Source: Moringa oleifera
Taxonomy: Eukaryota > Streptophyta > Magnoliopsida > Brassicales > Moringaceae
Length of the DNA stretch: 64,000 nt
Assembly (NCBI GenBank): GCA_021397835.1
Contig: JAJFZO010000889.1
Location: 5,456,001-5,520,000 of the forward strand
Direction of reading: 5' to 3'
Part shown: in pieces, positions 12,653 to 24,310 of the stretch
Numbering within the stretch: the first letter of the stretch is position 1
Layout of the letters: each line of letters opens with the position of its first letter
Notes under the pieces: generated by a model
Database searches by the model: none
What the model was told of the DNA's origin: nothing
Seen by the model: the letters and a program-made list of their open reading frames with translations, nothing else
Translations under genes and position numbers: made by a program

Positions 12653-13679
12653 CTAAAAGTGGATCAAACCATTGAAACAGTAAGTACCCAGAAGGAACCA
12701 ACTGACAAGGGCAAAGGCGAAAAAGGCCAAGCAAGTTAAGAAGGTCATGCCCCCAAAAATGAGTCCTAGACCGAAAACTATAATAAAGGGTAAAAAAGAT
12801 CGTAGCATGGATCCTCTGCTTACCCAGTGACCATTGAGGAAGATGAAAGCTGCAAGGTTCACCACATTCCACCCACCATATCGGAAGCCTAACCTGTTTA
12901 GATTGTTGGCTACAAAAGAGTGGCAATTGCAAGTAAATAGGTTATATGAGAGGTGTTGGAACTCCTGTGTGCTTTTTCTTAATGCATCATCCCATGTCAA
13001 TGTGTCTCTTCCAGGATTGTCTTGCTGGTATTCATCCACACTTCGGAAGACAGTTGGATGGGAAGATAAGGTACATTCCTGGCAAACATTTCGAAGGGTG
13101 CAGATGAAATTAGGATGGAATTCAAGCTGATAAACAGAAAAAAAGCACCTACTAGGTCCAATTCTTTGTTTATCTCCAACCACACTGCATCAGTGTTAAT
13201 CAGGATCTTAAGGGTTCTTGTGTAATCAATTTAATGAAGAGAAAAAGTTAGCACTATCCAGCAATTTGCTGCTTAATTAAGTCATTGCAGTTGTCCCAGA
13301 TATTCTGATCTAGAGGACCATCAGCATACCAAACAACTACAACAGTGAATGCAAAACATATTTGTAATGGAGCCCAATCTGTAGGTCAGAGATTAGAATG
13401 CAACTGTACCTTTCCCTTGTTTATTTGGACATAGCGAGTCACAGCTCCAAATGCAAAATTATCAACACACACAAAGTTTGGCCCAGCAAAATCCAGGATC
13501 ACTCCATCTTCTCTGCATATACCAATGTGGCCAATGAAAGGAAGGAGCCATGAAATAACAGGAAGTGGTGTCCAGACGATGCAACAAGGAAATCGTGCTC
13601 TTTTTGGATCAATCTCCATACTAAGCACAGAACTTTCGTTGGTCATTAGCTGGTTCTCTGGGTCCACTTTATCTTCCAT
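12653..13679 (-). CDS. RTH: RTE1-HOMOLOG (RTH), DUF778/TMEM222-family membrane protein
   Basis: Predicted 231-aa homolog of REVERSION-TO-ETHYLENE SENSITIVITY1; the family acts at Golgi/ER membranes and modulates ethylene receptor signalling. Coding exons: 13679-13410 (90 codons) and 13078-12653 (141 codons plus stop). Landmarks: [17 protein letters not shown] near residue 24; the block from [33 protein letters not shown]; the Cys/His motif [15 protein letters not shown]; and two hydrophobic C-terminal segments. The motif wording matches RTH better than RTE1 itself. Intron 1 has a second, stronger-looking acceptor whose exon would start at 13126; it is in frame and would add 16 residues, so the exon 2 start is uncertain. 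An upstream in-frame ATG at 13691 would add 4 residues. The probable 5'UTR exon is near 14696-14800. Confidence 0.9.
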
Positions 13680-16244
13680 TGCCAAAATCACAACACACTA
13701 GTCTGGATTGCTTAATTGGATCAGGTGCTGATGAATAAGAGATGTAAATTATTATAACTTAATATAGAAGACAAATGATAATACCTAAATAAAGGGATAA
13801 GAATCTAACAAAGTGAAAATTTAAGTGCTTTCAGCATAACACTAATTCTCCTATCTGAGGCCTTTTCTAAAGCAAACGGAAGTTAGAAATGCATAACTTC
13901 ACAACTCTTAACCACTTTGAAGGTATTTGGATCTTTTCATACAATAAACCCATGCCATTTTCGTCAGCAGTCCATCAGCTAATAGTACGTATTCTGATCT
14001 TAATATAAGCAACATGCACTGACAAATGTGTTCAATTTGCCCAGAAACATTATGAGATGGCAGCGATTCCCAAGTGATGTATGACCTATCGGCTGAAAAA
14101 TCTTGTTTAACAGAACCAGGGATATTGGAATAATCTTTGAAGTCAAACACTGCTCTTTGTTCATAATAGAGTAAAAATAGCCTTTCCAAGCTGGTACTCC
14201 ATCTTCCCCTGATGCATTGCACAATGTTGTTCAAGTTTCTGGTCAGATGGCAAGCAACATCTCCCGTTTACTTGACCTTTCAGGTCCTCTGCCAGGCCAA
14301 TTGTAAACTAAAAATATACTTCCTCTAATCACAGACACTCAATTTGGTTTTGTAACATAAAATGAGAGAGCTTCACAGCCAAATCATACAGTAACCCGTA
14401 GTTAGGCTATCTTAGTAAATACATTAGAAACATAAATTGGGAAACTGGGAACATGAACAGGCTCTCAAATGGAACTATTTCCATGAACTAACCATTTCCA
14501 AATTATTCATCAGTTACCGTTTGACCTAGTTCTAAACCTAGATTAATTGAAAGAACCGAATAAGAAACACGCAGTTGCATAACGGAAAACTGAAGTAATA
14601 AGAAACAATTGTTTATGTGCGAATCATGATATAGAGAAAAAATTATGATCAGAGGAATTGCTACTAGTACAGAGACAGAGTCTCAGAAAGCACCTTTTGG
14701 ATGGATGGGAAGTAGAAGAGCGATCGGGCCCCGACACTTGAGTCGCGGAATCGGACGCCTGGCTTCGCTCCCTGTCTGTATTTACGGCCTTGTTGGGCCA
14801 AAAGCTTACCCTCTCCCGAGTTAAGGTTTTCCGGTTCTTGGTTCAGAATTAGGAAAATGTTTATGATTACTTTTTCATGTAAATATTTTTTAAAAAACCA
14901 TTAAAATATATTTTTACAACCGACTAAAGTCTAATCTTCAAAAAGTACTAAAAAAATTTTCAAATTAGTTATATAAAAAATTATATTTTATTTACATAAG
15001 AAATTATATTTTATTATTTATAATATTTATTAATATTAATAATTTTACATATATATTATATACTTATAAATTTTTATTTATGATATTATTTTAATATGTT
15101 TTAAAATAATATCATATAAATAAATATTATTTTTTATTATAAAAATATGTATAATATATATTTCAAGATAAAAAATAATTTATTTATTTAGATAATATTT
15201 AATAAAATAATAAATTAATTACATGAATAAAAATTATATGTGTATTTATAAAATTATCAATATTAATAAAATTATAAATAGAAATTTTGTATTAAAAATT
15301 TAATAAAATATATAAATTTTAGATAAAAATATTAAAATTTTAATTTAATATTATATATATAATATTTTATATCTCTTTGATATAATTGATCCGTAAAATT
15401 TAAATTTAACCCATTGTATCTTTTTCTTGTCAGCCCTTTTAATGTTTAATGATGTACGAAAACTGAAAATTGAAATTGATTTGGTCAATCGGTCAAACCC
15501 ATTTTCTCCGTCCCAAGCCATGTTCTTCTTTTCCTTCGTCCACAAACGCAGAGAAAGAGTGAGAGAGAGAGATCAACACAGCTTCCGTCTCATGATTCTC
15601 CTTTGCAAATCATTTGCAGATAGGCTTCCTTCTCAGCCTGATATTTCTCTCCATAAAGCTTCTTCTCTTCTGCCCTAACATTCTTCCATTTCGCACCCAA
15701 ATGTTAGAGATCTCCTTGAGCTCTGCATCTGTGTTTTCCTTCTTGACCGGCAACTCAATTCATTATCGAAGTGAAGGCCAGACTGAGCAATGCGAAATTT
15801 CAAACCCCCCTAATCTTACCTCATTCCACTGATATTTGCACCAGAGGATGTTGGAGAGGATCTGAAGAATTCACATTTTATGATGGACGAGTCATTATGG
15901 TAATGCAAATTGTAACAAGCATGATTAAAATCTTCCTTCTTCAACCTTGACGACGAAGAAAAGTATCGACAAGCCCATCAAAACCGATTAGTTTGCCACA
16001 CAGGGAAGGAAGATTTCACAGCTCATCGTGCATTGTGGACACAATTAACTAATGCCTTTATATATATACAAACAGACGTGCAAGATGTGCATGCATATAA
16101 ATATAAACAGACTCGAGAATAATTAATTCAGTAATTCCATATTTATAACAAGAACACCCAAGGCTTGTACAGCAAGGAAGGAGACCTCCTTTATTTATTT
16201 ATTTCATTAAGAGCAAACTGTTATATTGCTGGTATGCATATATA
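13680..16244. other. RTH 5'UTR intron and promoter, then AT-rich intergenic DNA
   Basis: Minus-strand sequence near 14696-14800 looks like the noncoding first exon of RTH: it ends in AAAAG followed by a GTGCTT donor, and a TGGGCC site II motif lies at 14794-14799. The 13908-14234 minus open frame falls inside the resulting intron and is not recognisable. From 14860 to 15410 the DNA is strongly AT-rich with short repeated blocks. The 15430-15830 stretch is less AT-rich and open on the plus strand but resembles no protein. Confidence 0.5.
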
Positions 16245-17852
16245 TCAAACTCCAGCATATATCTCCAACGCGTCGTCGCTGATATTGGCGACGAAGTAAG
16301 AGAGGAAATCTCCATACTTGAACGGCTTGTAAAGGAGAGGATGCTCGTTATCTACTAGTTCATTGGGTACTTGGATCATTACTCCGTCCTCTGGCGTGGA
16401 AAACAGGCCAAAAGAATACCTTTCTTTTTGCTCACTTAGTACCACCCTGTGCATCGGCGAAATCAGCCTTCCATTGCTCCAAGCCTACACAATCCCTTTC
16501 AATACATTCATGCCGATGATCTTGTGACAATTAAAACAAGCTTAATCAAGGTAATTAATTTGCACTTAAGTGTTATATTGATCACCATCACCTTAAGTGC
16601 ATCGCCGACGAGGACCACGAAAGCATCCTTTGGAATCACCACTTGAGCCCAATTGCCATCTTTGGTGACAATCTCGAGACCTTGCACGTCGTTTTGGTAG
16701 AGAACTGTTAGAGCATTCTTGTCCGTGTGAGGAATTAGGCCTACAGGAGAGACGTCGTTGTTGCTCGGAGGAACTTTGTATTTCATGAGACGCAACACGC
16801 TTGAGCTCCCGTTTACTTGCGAGTCGTAGCACTTTCCCATGCCGAAACTGTCCAGAATCATTCGGAGGATGGTGAAGTTAAGCTCTAGCATTTTCGAACT
16901 CATGATATTAATCGTCTCACTATCACCAACGCGGCAAAAAAGAAGACATTAGATAAGGTTCTTCATGCAAAAAATAAAATAAAATTATATAAAGGTTTAG
17001 CGGATAATAGATGTCAATTGTTTTTCTGGATTTGGTTTCTAAGGATAAGAAATATGGCGATGGCTTGTAGTGAGGGGGTTTGGTAAGCAGCCATTATCAT
17101 ACTCTGAATTTGGTTATCTTGTTGGGGTGTTATGAGGGCTAAAGCCTTCCTTTTGCTTGAATAAAGGCAAAAGCCCCATGTACGTGTTCCTGATGACTAT
17201 TGGATATTACTGTTTAAGGCCATGTTGAGTATCAGTTTGGAAGGAGGGAAAACATGCAAAGAAAGCCGAGAAAACGAATGAAAGTGGCTGACGTGTGTGA
17301 GAAAGTGCCTAGTTTAATGTATTAGATTCTAATTTAATTCATATAGTATAACGTGCGTCCTTATCATTCAGCAAGAGACAAATAACGAAGTACATGAACT
17401 CATGAACACATTAGTTTTTCTCCAGAATCTGAAAAATTTTGACTCATCAAGAACTTTTGGTTTTATAAACTTACCAGAATGTTGGGTTGCCGTCAGGCCA
17501 CATGAGACTGGTGAAAGCTTGAGCAACATCGATGGTGGGTGCATCGTCTATGCCGAAGCTCTCCTGGAGGGGGATAACGGGGTTCTTGCTGCCCGTGTAG
17601 CTGCGATAAGGCTTAGGGTTTTGGTACTTGCTCTTGGTGTCTTCAGGGAGATCGAACAGTTCTTTCATGGCCATGAACATGTCTTCACGTAGGTTCTTGG
17701 GGATCCCATCGTACATTAGAAGAAAGCAACCATGATCCTCACATGCCTCCCTGACTTGGCTACACAGCAGCTTCCACCTCTCGCTTCCTTGCTGATGATC
17801 TTTCTGTAAAGCCTTCCCTGATAAATCAAGGAGTGGGATCTTAGCTTCCATG

Positions 17853-17857
<5 letters not shown>
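16245..17857 (-). CDS. 2-oxoglutarate-dependent dioxygenase, AOP-like
   Basis: Predicted 316-aa Fe(II)/2-oxoglutarate oxygenase of plant specialised metabolism. Exons in coding order: 17857-17475, 16919-16592, 16484-16245; lengths 383, 328 and 240 keep the frame. The N-terminal DIOX_N part starts with IPLLDLSG. The catalytic jelly roll follows: the HTD pair in GLIPHTDKNALTVLYQ supplies the first His and the Asp, ISPMHRVV the distal His, and the Arg in RYSFGLF contacts 2-oxoglutarate, so all metal and cosubstrate ligands are present. The closest remembered relatives are the 'probable 2-oxoglutarate-dependent dioxygenase AOP' proteins; the substrate cannot be inferred. A CT repeat abuts the start codon (17858-17887) and a TATATATA box lies about 70 bases upstream. 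It interrupts the run of genes shared with Arabidopsis. Confidence 0.9.

Positions 17858-17887
<30 letters not shown>
17858..17887 (-). repeat. GA microsatellite directly before the dioxygenase start codon
   Basis: An uninterrupted CT tract on the plus strand (GA in the mRNA sense) ends immediately before the ATG of the dioxygenase, so most of the short 5' leader is repeat. Confidence 0.85.
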
Positions 17888-17893
<6 letters not shown>

Positions 17894-17927
17894 AATGGCT
17901 GCAGAGAGAGGTCCCTTGGCCAGCTAA

Positions 17928-17935
17928 TATATATA
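17928..17935 (-). promoter_or_regulatory. TATA box of the dioxygenase gene
   Basis: TATATATA lies about 70 bases upstream of the minus-strand start codon at 17857 and predicts a leader of about 40 bases. Confidence 0.5.
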
Positions 17936-19061
17936 CAGGCGAGCTAGTTGACTTTAGGGCATGTGATTCGGGCACTCTTCACGGCAACTCATATAAAGTG
18001 AGTCAACCCACAGCCTACTGGCCTGTTTCATCAGTTGAATCAAACCTAACCCTTTTTGAGTTGGCGTTCCATGGACTTGTTTGGCGCCCAAGAAAATTTT
18101 CCCATCAAGGTTTTCTTGTTAAGCCTGGCATTTATGCGTGCCATTGATGCTTTTTGCCGTAGTCGTAGAAGCAAACATGCTCCTCACAAGAACAGTGACG
18201 TGCTCAGACAAAAATGATGTTGATTGTTATCTTACGGCAAGGCTTGAAGGAGAGAAGGTGGATTCTAGTCCCTCTGTGTTTGGCTTCTGGTGCCTAATTA
18301 TAAGCCAACCAGGAAAAAAAAAAAAAAAGGAAGGAGAGAAAAAGGAAAAGGCAACAGGGTCAATGACAAGAACAGTATCTCATCATCAGATGATCATGCC
18401 CATGATCTTGTCCTTTTCTTTCAGGACTGGATTAATTTCATTGGCTTGATCTTCAAACTAATGAGATTCTTTATCATATCTGTCACATAGAGTCAAATGG
18501 GTGTCTTGTTTAAGCTTCATTCGAGCTGGTATAGCTAGGTTGCTTTGTAACTTGTTTGTAGGATTGGAAAAGATCATGAGATTGCCCAACAAGCTAAACT
18601 GACACATTGCAAAACCGATTTGCAAGACTATTTAGTCCAGTCAAGTCAAGATTAGGAAACTATTTTATGTTTTTAATGTCTGTTTATAATTTTATTTGAT
18701 TATTTATTTTCTATTAAGTAACAATTCGAAAGAGAATATAATTTTTTTTTAACAGAACAAGATTTTGTGGCATAGAATTCCAACATATATCCAAAACTTT
18801 CTGATAAACTTTTATGCCTATCTAAACTGAAACGTTGCAAAACAGATTTGTGAGACTACTCAATCCATTCAGTTCCACACTCTCCACGAGAAAAGTTCAA
18901 TTCGCATCTTCCAAAACTAAATTCCTCAGTTTCCATGGAGAAGAAATCTACTTATAAAATGGGTACTGATCTTTTACGTGTTCAACTTACTCTACAAGGG
19001 GAAGGAAGTCGCAATTCAGAGTCTGAGTTTATTCTATGCGAAGCTCTGTAAAGTTGGGCAG
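17936..19061. other. Divergent intergenic region between dioxygenase and phosphatase genes
   Basis: About 1.1 kb separates the two oppositely oriented genes. I see one TATA box for each gene, an A-rich tract near 18313, and no additional coding gene; the open frame at 18138-18449 has no family resemblance. Confidence 0.6.
18953..18959 (+). promoter_or_regulatory. TATA box of the purple acid phosphatase gene
   Basis: TATAAAA lies 109 bases upstream of the phosphatase start codon. The predicted leader contains one weak-context uATG at 19036 whose 11-codon frame overlaps the main start and ends at 19071. Confidence 0.5.
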
Positions 19062-21457
19062 ATGGGTATAATTTGGTTGGTGAGCTTGTTGTCTCTGCTG
19101 CTCAGCATCACTGAAGTGTGCCATGGAGGAATCACCAGTAGCTACATGAGGAAGGCTGAAGCTTCTATTGACATGCCTAAGGATGCTATCCCTCCACCTT
19201 CAGGTTACAATGCACCGGAGCAGGTATCATCGCTTTGCATCACCGTATACCTAATCTGTGTAAATCATCGGAGCTTTCTGTTTGAATATTCTTCGTTTCT
19301 GCAGGTTCATATAACGCAGGGAGATCATGAGGGCAGGGGCGTTATCATATCATGGGTGACAGCGGTAGAGCGAGAACCCAACACTGTAAGGTACTGGGCA
19401 GCAGGAAGCAAGCACAAGCACAGAGCTCATGCTATGATCACCTCTTACAGATACTACAATTACATTTCTGGTTATATTCACCATGCCACCATTAGAAGAT
19501 TGGAGGTTAGCCTATTGAATCTTTATTAGAATTTGGCATAGTTGCTCATTGGCCATTGTGCATTATTGATCGCGTAATCCATATGTTATCTGAAACTTGA
19601 TCTAGACATTGGATACCAGAATTCTTGAATATACATTAAGATGAATGTGAAAAGTCCTAAGAGAGTGGCTGTCAGTCTGTCTTTGTTGACAAATAAGCTT
19701 AATTTTGCACAGTTTGACACTCAGTACTCCTATGAGATCGGGCATGGCAATGCAACTCGTCGATTCTGCTTCACAACTCCTCCAAAAGCAGGACCTGATG
19801 TTCCATACACATTTGGGGTTATTGGTTAGTACAATCTGGTTTTTTATAACCGGCATTGGGACTTAAGTAGAGTATCTACTCATGTTTGATTTCCTGTTGT
19901 ATAATTTAGCATTTTGTCTCTGCAGGTGATTTAGGACAAACTTATGACTCCAATCAGACATTAGAACATTATGTTTCGAATCCAAAAGGACAAGCCATGC
20001 TGTTTGTTGGTGACCTTTCTTATGCAGATCATTACCCGTTTCATGACAGTGTGAGGTGGGATACATGGGGCCGATTCTCTGAGAAGAGCACAGCATATCA
20101 GCCATGGATTTGGACTGCTGGAAATCATGAACTCGATCTTGCACCAGAGATTGTAAGACCTCTTTCAACTCCTCGAATTGCTTTCTAAGTTATATTTAGG
20201 CTGATAAACGATTTCCTACAGGCTGTTTAGTGCAGTAGTCTCAAGTACCAATGCTTGCTTGCCAGAAGAAACTATTTCATGCCATTCTTGAATTCAATTT
20301 GCTGACAGAAACCTCAAATTTATGCCTGAAGATCCTTCTTTGGCTTAATTTCAGGGAGAACATGAAAGTTTTAAGCCATTTTTGCATCGGTATCACGTTC
20401 CCTACAGGGCATCCCAGAGTTCATCTCCACTATGGTATTCTATTAAGCGTGCATCTGCTTACATTATTGTGCTGTCATCATATTCAGCCTATGGTATGCA
20501 ACTTCCTCTGTGCCTACTTCACTGCCTTTTCCTTCTTCTTCCTCGGTCATTTCTGCTCATTTGGGCTAATAGTATCATTACCAGATGCAAAATGGAAATA
20601 AATTGTTCTGATGATTGCAAATTCATCTTTGCTGTAGGAAAATATACAGCTCAATATAATTGGCTTGAACAAGAATTCCCGAAAGTAAACAGAGCTGAGA
20701 CTCCATGGCTGATTGTTCTTCTGCACTGTCCTTGGTACAACAGCAACAACTATCATTACATGGAAGGAGAAAGCATGAGAGTGATGTTTGAATCCTGGTT
20801 CGTTCAAAACAAAGTCGACATTGTGTTTGCAGGCCACGTGCATTCCTATGAACGTTCAGTAAGTTTCTTCCTTCTTCCTCTCCTCTCCAGCAAGGTAGTC
20901 AGTCCAGCCCGGTTCTTCCGTCTTATGCTTCATGTTTACTTATAAACGAAATGCTTAGTAGCATATCAAAGTACCGTTTACTGTTTCAGAAATCTCAGGA
21001 ATCAGATTGTTTCTTTTAATCTTTCTATTTTGTTGCAGGAACGAATTTCAAATGTGATGTACAACATAACAAATGGAATCAGCACTCCAGTTAAGGACCC
21101 TTCTGCACCAGTGTACATAACTATTGGTGATGGTGGCAATATTGAAGGGCGAGCTGATAAGTGAGCCTCCTGCATTCCTATTCAGCATATCCCTTAATAA
21201 AATCAACACTATAATTGTTTGATTACTAATCAAATCAACCATGCTTATGCAGTTTCACTGACCCACAGCCTAGTTACTCAGCATACCGAGAAGCAAGTTT
21301 TGGACATGCGATTCTAGATATAAAAAACAGAACTCATGCCCATTATACTTGGCATCGCAACCAGGATGACGAACCTGTTGCTGCTGATTCTCTGTGGCTA
21401 TACAACAGGTACTGGTACCCAGAAGAAGAGCACAGCTCGGCAACTAATGTGGTTTAG
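19062..21457 (+). CDS. PAP25: Purple acid phosphatase (PAP25 type)
   Basis: Secreted or vacuolar binuclear-metal acid phosphatase of 462 aa that hydrolyses phosphomonoesters. Exons: 19062-19223, 19305-19505, 19713-19824, 19926-20152, 20355-20493, 20638-20858, 21039-21160, 21253-21457; phases agree throughout. The start was chosen because it begins a clear signal peptide (about 22 residues); the longer frame upstream begins with GTG, not ATG. An N-terminal fibronectin-like domain precedes the metallophosphatase domain. The five metal-binding blocks are intact: [27 protein letters not shown] and AGHVHSYER. The C-terminal half, with GDGGNIEG and [15 protein letters not shown], is closest to remembered Arabidopsis PAP25. 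Many members are phosphate-starvation induced, but I found no P1BS element close by. A poly(A) signal AATAAA lies at 21511-21516. Confidence 0.93.
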
Positions 21458-21910
21458 AAGTCATATTTTAGGCTTAGTGGTGTGGTCTTGGTTTCTGCTA
21501 GTGAATATATAATAAAAGTAAGAACAGAATCTTTGATGCTATGCACTAAAAGTTATAATTTCAGTAGTTTCTATTGGCTGGTGGCAAAAATTAGAAGAAA
21601 AAAGAACACTCCATGTGCATTTTATTTGCTGATAAAAAATAGAATATGGCTATTAGAACCAGCAGAAGTTACACTTTAAGCTTTTCCTAATGCTACAATC
21701 GGTGAGACGCACCTTCTACAATCGGTGAGACGCACCTTCTCTTAGTGTAAAATAAATTGGTATCAGTGTCCAATGACCAGAGGATTACCTGTAAGCTCCT
21801 GCACATGACCGATTGCTCTTGTTGATTCAATGGTTTCAATCAAACTTGCTAAAGAATCTGGGTGTGAAGTTTAATAGTGGCCATTTTGTGTCTCCTTTTA
21901 ACCTTTTTTG
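21458..21910. other. Convergent 3' region between phosphatase and WAT1 genes
   Basis: About 450 bases contain both 3'UTRs, an AATAAA at 21511-21516 for the phosphatase, and a perfect 23-bp tandem duplication at 21695-21740. No gene is seen. Confidence 0.65.
21695..21740. repeat. Perfect 23-bp tandem duplication
   Basis: Units at 21695-21717 and 21718-21740 are identical and directly abutted, each containing GGTGAGACGC. The perfect identity suggests a recent event in the phosphatase/WAT1 convergent 3' region. Confidence 0.9.
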
Positions 21911-23708
21911 TTATGTTTGAGATATACCAAGGAATGGTTGGGCAAGGGAAGATCTGCATGCACCTTCCTCATCATCAGTCTCTGAAACTAACGAAATCAG
22001 GGTCTTTTCTGAAGCATACTGGACCTCTGCCCTCTTTCCGAAAACAACGAGATAAAGACCAGCTATTATCAACACTGCTCCAATGATCCTGTAAATGCCA
22101 TTTAACAAAATCACTGACACAGTAATAAAAAAACAAACTTGAATGTAGTGACCATTTAGATAAGAGAGACATACCCTCCCAAGTAGAATTCTTCACCTAG
22201 AGCAACTGTGGCCATTACAGCAGCAAGCAAAGTTTGTAGAGGTAAATAGGCTGAAACAAACAAAGGGCCTCCTCTGTCAACAACCCATATCTGTATTGCA
22301 AACACCATTGCTGAAGCCACCAAACCCTGCAGACGGATCTGTCTGTCATTTTTCCAGGAAAAAGTCAAAGAAAATAAAAAATATTTGGCAGTATAATTAG
22401 GATCATAAACATGCTATGTATGCTAAGAAATATGAATACCATAAGCAAAGAACAGTCAAGAGTGAGTAGTAGTATTACTGTAAACTGAAATTGTTTCAAG
22501 CATTCTTTCCTGTTTGCATTTAGAGACTTTGGAATCACCTTTGATTATGAGCTTAGATGACATCCGGCTCTCTAACTAATGTAAATGATCATGGTCACAG
22601 TATTAGCTACAAACCGAGTAGAGAAGAGTGAGCCATTCGCTGCCAGATTGAATCTGCCAAGCCCGGGAGTCTCTCTCAAAGTATGCTGCAATTCCTGAAA
22701 ATTGAATCACAGCGAAAAGGCAGGAATACGAGACGAATGAGAACCGAGCAGGGTATTTCTTCAAGAGTGGTGCCTGTAACACGATCCAGCAGGACCAGCA
22801 TAGGCAATGACCAAGCAGACAGAGGCAGCCTAAGGTCCAATTCTTTCCCTTCGCATCTTCCAATGGAACCAAAAGAGACTGATCAGCTGAATTGGGCTTA
22901 TAAATGATGGGTCCCTTATAAATGGTTATGAGCAGAGCTCCAACCACAGAAACAAGGGTTCCGAGCACCTTAGCTACACCATCTTTCCGGTTTAAGTGCA
23001 GTTGTTCTATTCTGCAGCCCAAAACATAGAAAGAAACAATAACTTCTATATTGATTAATGATAAATTCTTGCAAGATAGCCCTAGATTTTTAGCTAATGG
23101 GAGCGGAGATAACCTGAGGAGAACGGCCATGATGAAGGACACAGCGGGGACGGCATTCTCGGTTGCTGAAGCAAATGTTGGTGAGGAGTTGTCCAAGCCA
23201 AATATGTAGAAACCTTGATTTAATGTTATTCTGCCACAAAAAAGAAACACAAATGGATGTTTATGAAGATTTGGCCCATCAAACATAGATATGTTAAGCG
23301 AAATCTTCATAAATAGATCATACCCGACTAGTCCTAGGAGAAAGAATTGTATCAGAAAAGAAATGGTTAGTGCTGGCCTCTCCTTCCTGCAGAGTCAACG
23401 AAGGATAAGAACTCTGAAAAATTGAACCCCAGCCCCCCAAAGAATTATTTTTGTATATGCATCATGAAGAGCTTAACTGCGTACTTCTCCAGGAAATATG
23501 CGCACGGAGCAAGCGCGACCAGGGCTATGACGTTTCTATAGAGAGGGAAGACAAGCTTGCTTACACCCATATTAAGGGCCACTCTCATTATCACATGATT
23601 TCCAGCATAACCGAGCTGGAAAACCACCATGGCTATGTGCAGCTTGGCTCTTTCAGGCAACCCAGACATTCTGTTAATGTTAGCAGGCGCTGAACCAGCT
23701 TCGTCCAT
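21911..23708 (-). CDS. WAT1: WAT1-type EamA/DMT transporter (nodulin MtN21 family)
   Basis: Predicted polytopic membrane transporter of 376 aa with two EamA domains and about ten membrane spans; Arabidopsis WAT1 exports auxin from the vacuole and is needed for secondary wall formation. Exons in coding order: 23708-23485, 23386-23324, 23230-23114, 23011-22615, 22326-22175, 22088-21911, all in phase. Hallmarks: the first span with FQLGYAGNHV, then KLVFPLYRN, GITLNQGFYIFGLDNSSPTFASA, KNWTLGCLCLLGHCLCWS, and the C-terminal GGPLFVSAYLPLQT and ALGEEFYLGGIIGAVLIIAGLY. These agree with WAT1 itself better than with distant UMAMIT members, but paralogs (for example the At3g18200 group) cannot be excluded. 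The start is the first true ATG; a longer frame begins with TTG. It diverges from the MORC gene. Confidence 0.92.
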
Positions 23709-24310
23709 TGCAGCAGACAACCAAAAAGATTGGAAAGAGGAAAATCATGGAGAGAAAAAGTCTAAAAAGCATGTCATGTTCGGGTGACAAAAACGACGTC
23801 GCAGCTTGAATGATTGATGCTTGGTCCAATTTTTAATGGTGATTGCATCCGAGGCCACCAGCTGAGTTGCAAAAATTTCTATATCTGCACATGGAGTTCC
23901 GGCGCCCCCTGCTTTCTTAAGTATATGCTAAGAGACAATGAAGACACTGTGATGCACTAATCAGAGACCAATGGAATATTGAAACGAGAGAGAGAGAGAA
24001 AGAAAGAACGTTTTTTCTTGGGCCCAATAAACCTAGAGTCTTCAACAGAACAAAATGATATGAATTTTGCCTTAACGGGCTCAAACCTGGCCCAACTATT
24101 AGTGGCCCGAGACTACTTCACCGGCGGACGGTGTCTTTGGCGCGCCTTTATATGATCTTCCGGCACCGACGAGACCCTATAGAGGCGGTTGCCCGCTCGC
24201 TCTTCCATTTATGTTTCTTTCTTAAAGAGGGAAAACGAGATAAGACACACGAGGGTTATCGTTTTTTTTTTCTTTTTTGAACGCATGCTTATCAAAGATT
24301 GATTTTCTGA
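23709..24310. promoter_or_regulatory. Shared divergent promoter of WAT1 and MORC6 genes
   Basis: Only 602 bases separate the two start codons. It contains a palindromic TGGGCCCA (24019-24026, site II in both orientations), another reversed site II near 24087-24092, a GA tract near 23985-24004, and the E2F-like TTTGGCGC at 24136-24143 followed by GCGCC. Confidence 0.55.
24136..24143 (+). promoter_or_regulatory. E2F-like site in the MORC6 promoter
   Basis: TTTGGCGC matches the consensus TTTSSCGC exactly and lies 168 bases upstream of the MORC start codon, inside the palindromic context GGCGCGCC. It suggests S-phase expression, which is inference only. Confidence 0.45.

Noticed and set aside
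13908..14234. Minus-strand 108-codon open frame
   Set aside because: It falls in the presumed 5'UTR intron of RTH and shows no recognisable domain or plausible splice links.
15427..15832. Plus-strand open frames between RTH and the dioxygenase gene
   Set aside because: No family resemblance, low-complexity start, no consistent donor and acceptor pair, and no downstream exons.
18978..19061. Extended N-terminus for the purple acid phosphatase
   Set aside because: The longer frame begins with GTG and would bury the signal peptide; the ATG at 19062 starts it correctly.
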